From Bradyrhizobium cosmicum (GTDB taxonomy: Bacteria; Pseudomonadota; Alphaproteobacteria; Rhizobiales; Xanthobacteraceae), in assembly GCF_007290395.2 (NCBI RefSeq), contig NZ_CP041656.2, forward strand, positions 2,108,001 to 2,172,000: a stretch of 64,000 nucleotides of DNA, in the 5' to 3' direction. Positions within the stretch are counted from its first letter, which is position 1. Every line of letters begins with the position of its first letter. Shown here one piece after another: positions 42,031 to 50,201 of the stretch. The position numbers and the translations under genes are program-made. The notes beneath the pieces are model-generated. The model was given only the letters and a program-made list of their open reading frames with translations, was not told the DNA's origin and did not search any database.

Positions 42031-42738
42031 CTACTCGAAGACGGCGTCGAAGATCTCGACATCCATCAGCACGGGTTTTGCAATCACGGTTCCGTCAGGC
42101 CGCAGCGTTTGCGCACGTCGAAGTGTCGGCACGACGATGCCGCCGAAACTGTCATGCGCCCAGGAGTAATGCGCGACCTTCATCCCGAAGAGATCGTGAT
42201 CGGTCCGCCGTTGCAGGCCGTTCTCGTCGAAATAGAAGATCTGCTCGGGCGCGAGCGTGATCACGCTCGGCGGGAACTGCGCCCGCAGCCGTCGCCATGT
42301 TTCCGCGTTCTCGCGCCACGGCGCCAGTTCCTCCACCACCACATCGGGGTGGGCGAGCAGGAATGGATTGGTCAGATAACTCCAGATCGCGACGCCACAG
42401 AAGAAGACGAGGTGCAGTTCGTCCGCCAGCGACGCAGAGCCGGCCTCAGGAAACGCAAGGCTCGGATCGCGCCAGCTCCGCAACACTTCGCCCTCCGGGC
42501 TTTCGATGGTGATCGCGTCGGGTTGAAAGGAGCCGGAATGTTCGCCGCCCGTAATGCCGGTGAAGCGGACTGACTGCGTGCGGGTCGAACCTTCCGCGGT
42601 CACATCCTTGAATTCGCTGGCATGTCCGGCGCTGGAAAACAGCGTTCCGGCAACGGAGAGGTGGAGCGTGAACCGGCTCAAGCTATTCCAGCGGGCGATT
42701 CCGCCGCTGGCATCAATTACGTCGTCAAGCAGCGCCAT
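42031..42738 (-). CDS. Protein of unknown function, family shared with 38190-38909 (copy B)
   Basis: 235 residues, no signal peptide, no named family recognised. It starts LLDDVIDASGGIARWNSLSRFTLHLSVAG and continues with FQPDAITIESPEGEVLRSWRDPSLAF, FFCGVAIWSYLTNPFLLA, WRENAETWRRLRAQFPPSVI, QIFYFDENGLQRRTDHD and a C-terminal VPTLRRAQTLRPDGT. It lines up block for block with copy A. Both copies lie at the 3' end of a winged-helix STAND gene: copy A convergent with the first, copy B immediately downstream of the second on the same strand. Decamer array 4 lies 60 bp upstream of the ATG. Confidence 0.8.
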   Translation of the reverse strand: MALLDDVIDASGGIARWNSLSRFTLHLSVAGTLFSSAGHASEFKDVTAEGSTRTQSVRFTGITGGEHSGSFQPDAITIESPEGEVLRSWRDPSLAFPEAGSASLADELHLVFFCGVAIWSYLTNPFLLAHPDVVVEELAPWRENAETWRRLRAQFPPSVITLAPEQIFYFDENGLQRRTDHDLFGMKVAHYSWAHDSFGGIVVPTLRRAQTLRPDGTVIAKPVLMDVEIFDAVFE

Positions 42739-42797
42739 GTCCCGCCATATCCACCATGAATTGCAACCACCATGGCGGGGCGGATGCGGCTTGGCGT

Positions 42798-42812
42798 GTT
42801 AGAAGTTGTTAG
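42798..42812 (-). promoter_or_regulatory. CTAAC decamer array 4
   Basis: On the plus strand GTTAG (42798) and GTTAG (42808) are 10 bp apart. Read toward the minus-strand gene they are CTAAC and CTAACACGC. A GCAAC lies 7 bp distal to the outer unit. The proximal unit is 60 bp upstream of the ATG at 42738 and 45 bp past the stop of STAND gene 2, so it belongs to the downstream gene. Confidence 0.65.
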
Positions 42813-42856
42813 GAGTTGCGAGCGGGGATTCTGGCGGTATCCCGTTGAAGATACTG

Positions 42857-45700
42857 TCAATTCAGCGCGCCAAGCAGCTCTTTGGCGGCGACCAGATCGC
42901 GGGTCTGGAGGCCTTCCTGGTATCGCGCGACGAGCGGGGCGAGCAGGGCGCGTGCGTCGCCGGCTTTTCCGGCCTCGCGCCAGACCCGGCCGAGGCTGAT
43001 GGCGCCGCGCAATTCCCAGCCGAGCGCGCACTGCCGGCGTGACAGATCGAGCGATGTCTGCAAGCAGCTCTCGGCCGCCGCCGCCTTGCCCGACCGGGCC
43101 AGGATGTCGCCCCTGACCCTGAGCATCTCCGGCATGTCGAAGGATTCGCCGTGATCGGGAACCTCCGCGATGGCCTCGTCGATCGTGCGCAAGGCCTCAT
43201 CGGGCTGGTTCTGCGCCGCGAGACCCTCCGCGAGCGCGGTCGCGAACACCGTCGTCATGATCCGGTGCCGCGTTGCGTACAGCGTTGCCTGACCGCGGCG
43301 AAGGTGCTCGATCCCGCCGGCGATATCGCCACGGCGAAGCAGCAGCTCGCCTTTCTGGCCGATGCCGACGGCGTGGTAGGGGCCGAGGAAGTGCCGCGCC
43401 GAATGATCGATCAGCCGCTCGATCAGGATTTCCGCATTGGCCCAGTCGCCGACCCACAGGAACACATAGATCGTCCAGATCAGGGAGATGCCGAGGGTGA
43501 GCGGCTGTTCGAGCAGTTCGGCCTCGCGCACCGTGTATCTCGCCGCCTCGACCGCGCGATCGGGCCGGCCGGTGAGCCAGAGACCGCGCGCCAGCGCCAC
43601 CAGCGCGACGATGCGGTCGTCATAGCCGAGATGGCCGATATTCAGCCGCTGCGAGCCGGGATTATGCACCATCGCGCTCTCGCAGAACTGCACGGCCTTG
43701 TCCTGGTTGCCGATCAGATGATGCGCGACGCCCAGCATCCATTCGACGTTCAGCGCGGCGGCGGGGTCGTTCAGCTTGCGCGCGACGCTCTCGCCCTGCG
43801 TACCGGTCCCGAGCGCACCGTGAAAGTCGCCGACCCTGGTCAGGTAGATGTGCAATCCGCGCAGCAGCCAGAGCTGCCAGTGCAGATCCTCGAGCTCCTG
43901 CGCGAGCTGGAGGCTGCGCGTGAACGCAGCACGGACCGCTTCGGTATTGCCCTGCGTGAACATCACGGAGACGCCGAGCGCGGCCTGCAGCGTCATCTCC
44001 TGACGGCTGTCGATTGCGCTCGTATCGAGGGACGTCAATGCCTGCTGCGTCCAGCGATAGCATTCCGTCAGCAATGTCAGCTCGAGGAAGAACTGCGCCG
44101 CCGAGGCTGCAAGGTCCACGCCGATCGACCGGTCGCCGCCGTCCGAAAAGCTCCAGGTCAGTGCGGCCCGGACATTGGGCAGGTGGTCGGCATAGGGAAG
44201 GAAGCCGCCCGCGGTCTGCATGCCCGAGGATTTCAGCGCAATGTCGCGCAGGACGTCGCGGAAGTAGTTGGCGTGCGCCCGTGCCACGCGGGGCACTTCG
44301 CCGTGCTCGACGAGCTTGTTGCCGGCGAAGGCGCGCGTGGTGTCGAGCAGGCGGTAGCGCAGCCGACGCTCCGCTGGCGAGGTCGCGATCAGGGATTTGG
44401 AGAGCAGATTCGAGATTGCCTCGACCGCCTCGGGCTCGCTGATGCCCTGGCTGGATGCAACGGCAAGCGACGCCTCCAGCGTGAACGGCCCGACGAACAC
44501 CGACAATCCGCGCAGCGTTGCGCTCTCCGCGGCCGGCAGCAGATCGTAGCTCCAGGCGAGCGCCGCGCTCAGGGTCTGGTGCCGCGGGATCGCGGTTCGC
44601 CGCCCGCGCCACAGCAGCGAGAAGCGGCTGTCGAGCAGCGAGGCGGTCCCGGCAATGCCGTAGGCGTCCACGCGGCCGGCCGCGAGCTCGATCGCGAGCG
44701 CGATCCCGTCCAGCCGCCGGCAGATCTCGCCAACGAGCGGCGCGTCCTCTTCACTCAGCTCGAATTCGCCCAAACTCTCGGCAATGCGTTCGACGAATAG
44801 CTGGCTTGCGGGATAGGCAAGGATATCGGCAATGCTGAGCCCGTCCCCCTGAGGCGGACAATCCAGCGGAAACAGCCGGTGGACGCGCTCGCCCTCGGAG
44901 CGAAAGGACTCGCGGCTGGTGGCGAGAATATGCAGCTCGGGGGCCTCCTGGACGATGCGCTCGGCCAATGGCGCGAGCTCGTCGAGGATGTGCTCGCAAC
45001 TGTCGAAGACGAGCAAAGTTCGCCGGCTGCGCAGCACCGTCAGCAGGCCCGGCATCGGGTCGTCTGAATTGACGGTCAGCCCGAGCGTGGCCGCGATGGT
45101 GCCGGGAATCAGCCTTGTATCCGTCAGCGCGCCGAAGTCGACGAAATTCACGTGGCCGTCGAAGGCCTGGAGCTCGCCATGCGCGACGGCGAGGGCGACC
45201 GAGGTCTTGCCGATGCCGCCGGGGCCGACGATTGTGACGAAGCGATGCTGGGCCAGCTCGGCGCGAATCCTGGCAACCGCATCGTCCCGTCCGATCATCT
45301 TCGCGAGCGGCGAAGGGAGTGAACGCGGGGCCGGGACAGGCGGGCTCGTCCCTTTCCCCGCCGATTCCGTCCGAAGCAGCGGAGCCGCCAGGCAATAGCC
45401 GCGCCCGGGGACGTTGACGACGTAGCGGGAGCCTTCGCCGGCATCCCCCAAGGCCTTGCGCAGTGTCGTGATGTGGAACCGCAGGCTGCCTTCGTCGACC
45501 GTCACGTCGGCCCAGACGCGTTTGATCAACTCTCGCTTGTCGATGACCTCGCCGGCGTGCTCGGCAAGAAAAATGAGGATATCGAGCGCGCGGCCGCCGA
45601 GGTGAAGCGGAGCGCCGTCCTTCTCGAGCAGGCGCGACTTTGGCAGCAGCCGGAATGGCCCGAAGGAAATGGCCGAATCCTGATCGTGAGTGTCCGGCAC
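42857..45700 (-). CDS. Winged-helix STAND ATPase regulator 2 (OmpR-type wHTH, NB-ARC-like, TPR)
   Basis: 947 residues from a GTG at 45700. The frame is open to an ATG at 45829, but the GTG matches the start of regulator 3 and the DNA above it looks promoter-like. The winged helix is at residues 10-108 (ISFGPFRLLPKSRLLEKDG, GSLRFHITTLRKALGD, VVNVPGRGYC). Walker A is GPGGIGKTS (159-167), followed by TLLVFDSCEHILD, ILATSRESFRSEGERV and RRLDGIALAIELAAGRVDAYGIAGTASLLDSRFSLLWRGRRTA. The C-terminal half is helical, TPR-like. It is much closer to regulator 3 than to regulator 1. The ribosome site at the GTG is weak. Confidence 0.87.
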   Translation of the reverse strand: MPDTHDQDSAISFGPFRLLPKSRLLEKDGAPLHLGGRALDILIFLAEHAGEVIDKRELIKRVWADVTVDEGSLRFHITTLRKALGDAGEGSRYVVNVPGRGYCLAAPLLRTESAGKGTSPPVPAPRSLPSPLAKMIGRDDAVARIRAELAQHRFVTIVGPGGIGKTSVALAVAHGELQAFDGHVNFVDFGALTDTRLIPGTIAATLGLTVNSDDPMPGLLTVLRSRRTLLVFDSCEHILDELAPLAERIVQEAPELHILATSRESFRSEGERVHRLFPLDCPPQGDGLSIADILAYPASQLFVERIAESLGEFELSEEDAPLVGEICRRLDGIALAIELAAGRVDAYGIAGTASLLDSRFSLLWRGRRTAIPRHQTLSAALAWSYDLLPAAESATLRGLSVFVGPFTLEASLAVASSQGISEPEAVEAISNLLSKSLIATSPAERRLRYRLLDTTRAFAGNKLVEHGEVPRVARAHANYFRDVLRDIALKSSGMQTAGGFLPYADHLPNVRAALTWSFSDGGDRSIGVDLAASAAQFFLELTLLTECYRWTQQALTSLDTSAIDSRQEMTLQAALGVSVMFTQGNTEAVRAAFTRSLQLAQELEDLHWQLWLLRGLHIYLTRVGDFHGALGTGTQGESVARKLNDPAAALNVEWMLGVAHHLIGNQDKAVQFCESAMVHNPGSQRLNIGHLGYDDRIVALVALARGLWLTGRPDRAVEAARYTVREAELLEQPLTLGISLIWTIYVFLWVGDWANAEILIERLIDHSARHFLGPYHAVGIGQKGELLLRRGDIAGGIEHLRRGQATLYATRHRIMTTVFATALAEGLAAQNQPDEALRTIDEAIAEVPDHGESFDMPEMLRVRGDILARSGKAAAAESCLQTSLDLSRRQCALGWELRGAISLGRVWREAGKAGDARALLAPLVARYQEGLQTRDLVAAKELLGALN

Positions 45701-46029
45701 GCGCCAATGATTCCAGGTGGAAGGGCTAGTGTCTGTCGATTGATCTACCAGAACGAGGTCGGGAGTAAACTGGCCGAAAGTGGCGAAATCGCGCGGCAAC
45801 CGGCCGACCGCCCCGGCAATAACCGTCATAAATTTTGCTTAAACGCGAGCGGCTTACGGAGCCGGTGAGACAATTTGTCAGCTTGGCTGACCGTCGAGAC
45901 CACGGTCACGCCGCCAAATTGCGCTGCAGCCGATCATAACAAAATCTTGCAACGTCTAACGAGCAAAACACGCGCGGTGGATCCACTATAGCCTTCGACT
46001 TAGGTCCTACGTTCAACGGGGAGGCTATC
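45701..46029. other. Divergent region between STAND regulator 2 and the HisKA_2 kinase
   Basis: This holds the putative promoter block of regulator 2 (about 45735-45790), which is conserved upstream of regulator 3, and decamer array 5 (45936-45960). A 10-bp palindrome GTGGATCCAC (45977-45986) abuts TATAGC, a possible -10 for the kinase gene. If regulator 2 starts at the ATG at 45829 instead, the first ~130 bases are coding. Confidence 0.5.
45936..45960 (+). promoter_or_regulatory. CTAAC decamer array 5 (upstream of HisKA_2 kinase)
   Basis: ATAAC (45936) and CTAACGAGC (45956) are two turns (20 bp) apart, with a degenerate CTTGC at the middle position. A GCAAC lies 7 bp before the proximal unit. 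The orientation is toward the kinase gene, whose ATG is 70 bp away. It is also about 240 bp upstream of the divergent STAND regulator 2. Confidence 0.55.
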
Positions 46030-46698
46030 ATGTCCGCCATCGGCTCCAGGCCCAACGACGACGTCGTGCGATCCCAGTATCTCGCCAGTCTCGATGAACA
46101 GTCGCGTGATTGGGAACTCGTGTTACGGGAATCCCACCATCGGATGAAGAACACGCTGACGCTGCTGGGTGCGTCAGTCCGCCGCGATTTCACGCGGGCC
46201 GGCGCCAGGGACGTGTCGATCGCGGTAGACCGCTTCGAGCGGCGCCTGGTCGCCTTCGGCAGGCTCTATCAGCTTTTGTCCGACAGCGACGATGTGTCCG
46301 CCGTGGATGTCGAAGCCTTCTTCGAAAACCTGTGCGCAGCGCTCTCGGACGCGGTGCTGGAGCCGGCGGGCATCCGCTGTGAAGCTGCGATCGAAAGCGG
46401 CACGCTGTCGGCGTCGCAACGTCATCGGCTCGCGCTGATGCTGACAGAGCTGGTCACCAATGCGGCAAAGCACGCTTTCCCGACCAGGAATGGTGCACTG
46501 ATCCGCATCGAGGTCGCCAATCATGATGACGCCTGGTTCTGCACGGTGGCCGACAACGGGATCGGCGCGACCGGTCCGCTTCAGGGCACTGGCAGCCGCA
46601 TCCTCGAAGGGCTCGCCCGCAGCATCCACGCACGGTTGCAAGGCGAAGCCGGGCAAGGCGGCACGCGGGTGACCATCGTGATGCCGGCCGCCGCTTGA
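46030..46698 (+). CDS. Minimal soluble histidine kinase (HisKA_2/HATPase)
   Basis: 222 residues with only the transmitter. The HisKA_2 box is ESHHRMKNTL with the phospho-accepting His at about residue 37. The HATPase N-box is LMLTELVTNAAKHAF, with G-box pieces VADNGIGA and GTGSRILEGL. There is no PAS, GAF or membrane segment, so any sensing must come from a partner protein. Kinases of this group often act in the general stress response (PhyR-NepR-EcfG) of alphaproteobacteria, but no phyR, nepR or ecfG gene is nearby. GGGGAGG precedes the ATG, and decamer array 5 lies 70 bp upstream. Confidence 0.88.
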   Translation: MSAIGSRPNDDVVRSQYLASLDEQSRDWELVLRESHHRMKNTLTLLGASVRRDFTRAGARDVSIAVDRFERRLVAFGRLYQLLSDSDDVSAVDVEAFFENLCAALSDAVLEPAGIRCEAAIESGTLSASQRHRLALMLTELVTNAAKHAFPTRNGALIRIEVANHDDAWFCTVADNGIGATGPLQGTGSRILEGLARSIHARLQGEAGQGGTRVTIVMPAAA

Positions 46699-46720
46699 AG
46701 ACCGCTTCTGCTCGCAATCG

Positions 46721-46745
46721 CTAACGAGCCATAACATCCCATAAC
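46721..46745 (+). promoter_or_regulatory. CTAAC decamer array 6 (upstream of VOC gene)
   Basis: CTAACGAGC (46721), ATAAC (46731) and ATAACGAGC (46741) are three in-phase repeats exactly 10 bp apart, pointing toward the VOC-family gene whose ATG is 86 bp downstream. This is one of the two clearest arrays. Confidence 0.75.
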
Positions 46746-46830
46746 GAGCAATCTTCCCCGGTCTGCATGAAGGTGATCGTGTAGACAGCGGGATCGGCCC
46801 GAGCCCGCGCTTCACATCAGGGAGTTCGAC

Positions 46831-47520
46831 ATGGCCACGACAGACATCGACCGCGACACTGCGGCTAAGCCTTCCAAACAGCATAGCGTTGATCTCAAGC
46901 TCGAAGTCGTCGTCATCCCGGTGTCGGATGTCGACCGCGCCAAGGCGTTCTACACGCGCCTCGGCTGGCGACTGGACGCCGATTTTGCCTCGGGCGACGA
47001 ATGGCGTGTGATCCAGTTCACGCCGCCGGGCTCGGCCTGTTCGGTGATCTTCGGCAGGAACGTCACTGCGGCGGCGCCGGGTTCGGCGCGCGGGCTGTAC
47101 CTGATCGTGTCCGATCTGGAGCTGGCCCGAAAAGATCTGCTCGATCGCGGCATTGAGGTCAGCGGCCCCTTCCACGGTGGCGGTGACGTTCACGCCGGGC
47201 CTGACGAGCCGTATCTGTCCGGCAGCCTCCGGGTCAGCGGTGTTGATCTGAAGCGCGGCAGCTATGGTTCGTTTGCGTCATTCAGCGATCCCGACGGCAA
47301 CGGCTGGCTGCTCCAGGAGATCACCACGCGACTGCCGGGACGCATCGAGGGCGGCAGCACGAACTTCGCGTCAACGACCGATCTGGCCGCAGCCATGCGC
47401 CGCGCGGCGGCGGCGCATGGCGAGCATGAGAAACGGATAGGCGGACACGACGAGAACTGGGCGGATTGGTACGCCGACTACATCGTTCGCGAGCAGGCGG
47501 GGCAGCCGTTGCCGTCCTGA
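46831..47520 (+). CDS. VOC-family protein (glyoxalase/bleomycin-resistance-like)
   Basis: 229 residues. Residues about 25-165 form one vicinal-oxygen-chelate domain: LEVVVIPVSDVDRAKAFYTRLGWRLDADF, VIQFTPPGSACSVIFG, GLYLIVSDLELARKDLLDRGIEVSGPF and FASFSDPDGNGWLLQEI, where the last Glu is the usual metal ligand. A charged helical tail follows, ending WADWYADYIVREQAG. VOC proteins include glyoxalases, dioxygenases and resistance proteins. Here the stress context suggests electrophile handling, but the reaction is not assignable. AGGGAG precedes the ATG. Confidence 0.88.
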   Translation: MATTDIDRDTAAKPSKQHSVDLKLEVVVIPVSDVDRAKAFYTRLGWRLDADFASGDEWRVIQFTPPGSACSVIFGRNVTAAAPGSARGLYLIVSDLELARKDLLDRGIEVSGPFHGGGDVHAGPDEPYLSGSLRVSGVDLKRGSYGSFASFSDPDGNGWLLQEITTRLPGRIEGGSTNFASTTDLAAAMRRAAAAHGEHEKRIGGHDENWADWYADYIVREQAGQPLPS

Positions 47521-47652
47521 GCGGCAGCGAACGCATCTTTCGACTTGGGCTGACACGGCGCGCAATGACATGGTCGTTGCGCGCCGTGTCGCATCGGATC
47601 GCGTGCGTTTTCACCATTGCCTGCATTGTTGCATCGCGCAGACTCGCAACGG

Positions 47653-47677
47653 TTAACGCACCCTAACAATGCATAAC
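47653..47677 (+). promoter_or_regulatory. CTAAC decamer array 7 (upstream of epoxide hydrolase gene)
   Basis: TTAAC (47653), CTAAC (47663) and ATAACGAGC (47673) are exactly 10 bp apart, pointing toward the epoxide hydrolase gene with its ATG 101 bp downstream. The segment from the second repeat onward is almost identical to array 3 read in its own gene direction (CTAACAAT.CATAACGAGC). Confidence 0.75.
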
Positions 47678-47777
47678 GAGCAAACCGTCGGTGCCTGCGC
47701 CAATCTCCCTGCATGAGGAAACGACGCGTTGATTTGAAATCGGTCGGCATCACCGATCAAAGCCAGGGAGATCCAGC

Positions 47778-49091
47778 ATGACCACGCAAGCACGTACCGA
47801 CGTTCTGAACCCCGACCGCCGTCAACTGTTGAGCCAGGCCGCGATGACCGCGGTTGCCGCCGGCGTCGCGAGCCTGCTGCCGCTGCATCGGGCAGAGGCA
47901 GCAGCCAGCGGCGCGATCCGCCCGTTCCATGTCAGTGTGCCCGAGGAAGATCTGCTCGATCTGCGCCGCCGCCTCGCGGCAACGCGCTGGCCGGATCGCG
48001 AGATCGTCGCAGACCAGTCGCAGGGTATTCAGTTGAAGACGGTGCAGCAGCTCGTGCGCTATTGGCAGAACGACTATGACTGGCGCAAGATGGAAGCGCG
48101 GCTCAACGCGCTGCCGCAATTCGTCACCGAGATCGACGGCATCGACATCCACTTCATTCACGTCCGTTCCAGGCACCAGAATGCGCTGCCGATGATCGTC
48201 ACGCATGGCTGGCCGGGTTCGATCATCGAGCAGATGAAGATCGTCGGCCCGCTCACCGATCCGACCGCGCATGGCGCGAAGGCGGCGGACGCCTTCGATC
48301 TCGTGATCCCCTCGCTCCCCGGTCACGGTTTTTCCGGCAAGCCGACGGCGCTCGGCTGGGATCCGCAGCGCATCGCGCGCGCCTGGATCGTGCTGATGAA
48401 GCGCCTCGGCTACAGCCGCTACGTCGCGCAGGGCGGCGATTGGGGCAATGCCGTCACCGAGCAGATGGCGGTGATCGCGCCGCCGGAATTGCTCGGCATT
48501 CACACCAACATGCCCGCCACCGTCCCCGACGATATCGCCAGGGCGCTCCAGCCCGGCGGATCGCGGCCGGCGAACCTCTCGGCCGACGAGCGCGTTGCCT
48601 ACGATCAGCTCGATGATTTCTACAAGCACGGCCTTGGCTATGCGATCGAGATGTCGAACCGGCCGCAGACGCTCTACGGTCTCGTGGACTCGCCGTCCGG
48701 CCTCGCGTCCTGGATGCTCGATCACGACGCGCGCAGCGCCGCGATGATTGCGCGCGTCTTCGACGGCAAGACGGAGGGGCTGTCGCGGGACGATGTGATC
48801 GACAACGTCACGCTTTATTGGCTCACCAACACAGCGGTGTCGTCGGCGCGGCTCTACTGGGAGAACAAGCTGGTGTTCTTCGAACCCAAGCACATCAAGA
48901 TCCCGGTCGCCGTCAGTGTCTTCCCGGACGAGATCTATGCCGCGCCGCGGAGCTGGGCTGAGAAGGCTTATCCGAAGCTGATGCACTACAACCGCCTCGA
49001 CAAGGGCGGCCACTTCGCTGCCTGGGAGCAGCCCGCGCTGTTCACCGCGGAAATGCGCACCGCATTCCGCCCACTGCGCCAATCGATCTGA
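47778..49091 (+). CDS. Exported epoxide hydrolase (EHN-domain family)
   Basis: 437 residues. An N-terminal signal has RRQLLSQAAMTAVAAGVASLLP, twin-arginine-like. Residues about 47-150 are the epoxide-hydrolase N-terminal (EHN) domain: IRPFHVSVPEEDLLDLRRRLAATRWPD and VRYWQNDYDWRKMEARLNALPQF. The alpha/beta hydrolase core has THGWPGSIIEQ (oxyanion), QGGDWGNAVT (nucleophilic Asp) and KGGHFAAWEQP (His). It opens epoxides to diols. GGGAGA precedes the ATG. It is the first gene of a plus-strand unit that continues with an enoyl-CoA hydratase and probably the OsmC-cupin-MsrA genes. Confidence 0.9.
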   Translation: MTTQARTDVLNPDRRQLLSQAAMTAVAAGVASLLPLHRAEAAASGAIRPFHVSVPEEDLLDLRRRLAATRWPDREIVADQSQGIQLKTVQQLVRYWQNDYDWRKMEARLNALPQFVTEIDGIDIHFIHVRSRHQNALPMIVTHGWPGSIIEQMKIVGPLTDPTAHGAKAADAFDLVIPSLPGHGFSGKPTALGWDPQRIARAWIVLMKRLGYSRYVAQGGDWGNAVTEQMAVIAPPELLGIHTNMPATVPDDIARALQPGGSRPANLSADERVAYDQLDDFYKHGLGYAIEMSNRPQTLYGLVDSPSGLASWMLDHDARSAAMIARVFDGKTEGLSRDDVIDNVTLYWLTNTAVSSARLYWENKLVFFEPKHIKIPVAVSVFPDEIYAAPRSWAEKAYPKLMHYNRLDKGGHFAAWEQPALFTAEMRTAFRPLRQSI

Positions 49092-49151
49092 AACCGGCAT
49101 GGATACGCGGTGCCGCGCGTCCCTTCATTTCCCCTACATCAGGAGCCAATC

Positions 49152-50000
49152 ATGAATCGCCCCGAACGCGCCTTCACGACCGACGAGATTCGCCTGGAAC
49201 GCTTGCTGCCGACCTACTGGCGTGTCACCTTTGACATGCCGCCGGTCAACATCTTTGGTCCGAGGCAGCTTCCCCTCCTCAATGACGTCATCACCGCGAT
49301 CGAGACCGATCCGCAGGTGAAGGTCGTCGTGTTCGACAGCGCCGTCGAAGGCTTCTTCATCACCCATTACGACTTCCTCGCGCCGCTGGAGGACTCGCTG
49401 AGCATTCCACCGGGGCCGACCGGCCTGCAGGCGCTGCCTGATATGCTGGTGCGCCTCAGCCGCGCGCCTGTCGTCTCCATCGCTTCGATCCGGGGCCGCG
49501 CAACCGGTGTCGGCAGCGAGCTTGCGCTTGCGAGCGACATGCGATTTGCCAGCCGTGAGAAGGCGATCCTGTCGCAATGGGAGGTCGGTGCCGGCCTTGT
49601 GCCCGGCGGCGGCCCGATGGCGCGGTTGCCGCGTTTGATGGGCCGCGGTCGCGCGCTCGAAGTGCTGCTCGGCGCCGACGACATCCACGGCGATCTCGCC
49701 GAGCGCTACGGCTATGTGAACCGGTCGATGCCGGATGCCGAGCTCGACGGCTTCGTCGAGGCGCTCGCGATGCGCATTGCCTCGTTCGACAAGGAGGCGA
49801 TCGCCGAGACCAAGCGCCTCGTCGACGTCGCCAGCCTGCCGCCGGATGACGAGATCAAGCCGGAATGGGACGCTTTCCTGGCCGCGCTCGGCCGCCCCGC
49901 AAGCCAGACCCGCCTCAAGGCGCTGATGGCGCGCGGCTTCCACCGCGCCGGTGACGTCGAGAACCGGCTGGGATTCCACGTCGGACAGATTGGGTCCTAA
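49152..50000 (+). CDS. Enoyl-CoA hydratase/isomerase family protein
   Basis: 282 residues of the crotonase fold, starting at an ATG after AGGAGCC. Landmarks are FDMPPVNIFGPRQLPLLNDVI, VVFDSAVEGFFITHYDFLAPL (first oxyanion region), SIASIRGRATGVGSELALASDMRFASR (second oxyanion region), and QWEVGAGLVPGGGPMARLPRLMGRGRALEVLLGADDI. The usual catalytic glutamates are not clearly both present, so the reaction could differ from hydration. It follows the epoxide hydrolase gene by 60 nt. Confidence 0.88.
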   Translation: MNRPERAFTTDEIRLERLLPTYWRVTFDMPPVNIFGPRQLPLLNDVITAIETDPQVKVVVFDSAVEGFFITHYDFLAPLEDSLSIPPGPTGLQALPDMLVRLSRAPVVSIASIRGRATGVGSELALASDMRFASREKAILSQWEVGAGLVPGGGPMARLPRLMGRGRALEVLLGADDIHGDLAERYGYVNRSMPDAELDGFVEALAMRIASFDKEAIAETKRLVDVASLPPDDEIKPEWDAFLAALGRPASQTRLKALMARGFHRAGDVENRLGFHVGQIGS

Positions 50001-50004
50001 AGCC

Positions 50005-50092
50005 TTGGAGCGAAGTGGATGCCGGTTCGCGTGAAGAAAACGCCTCAAAGAAGACTCAAGTCTTGTTCCGATTTCATCGGAACGGGACTTGA
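50005..50092. repeat. Dispersed repeat with a 16-bp hairpin
   Basis: After the enoyl-CoA hydratase stop comes GGAGCGAAGTGGATGCCGGT and GCGTGAAGAAAACGC, a dispersed intergenic sequence familiar from Bradyrhizobium and relatives. It leads into a long hairpin: CAAGTC, TT, GTTCCGAT (50057-50072), loop TTC, then ATCGGAAC, GG, GACTTG (50076-50091). The TT/GG pairs would be U-G wobbles in RNA. It may weaken transcription between the hydratase and OsmC genes. The family attribution rests on recall. Confidence 0.7.
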
Positions 50093-50201
50093 CGGAACTG
50101 CTGCGGCGTTCGGCCGGTTGGAACAGTAGCAGCCGGTCGTGCCAATGTCGTTTTCCCGCGGTACCGAGCGCCGGTGCTGAAATCAAACAAGGAGAATTAA
50201 G

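Noticed and set aside
43151..44800. Very long plus-strand open frame opposite STAND regulator 2 (and similar ones opposite regulators 1 and 3 and the LivJ genes)
   Set aside because: It lies antisense to a well-conserved gene, shows no family motif, is rich in Arg, Gly and Asp as expected from high-GC third-position bias, and has no ribosome site.
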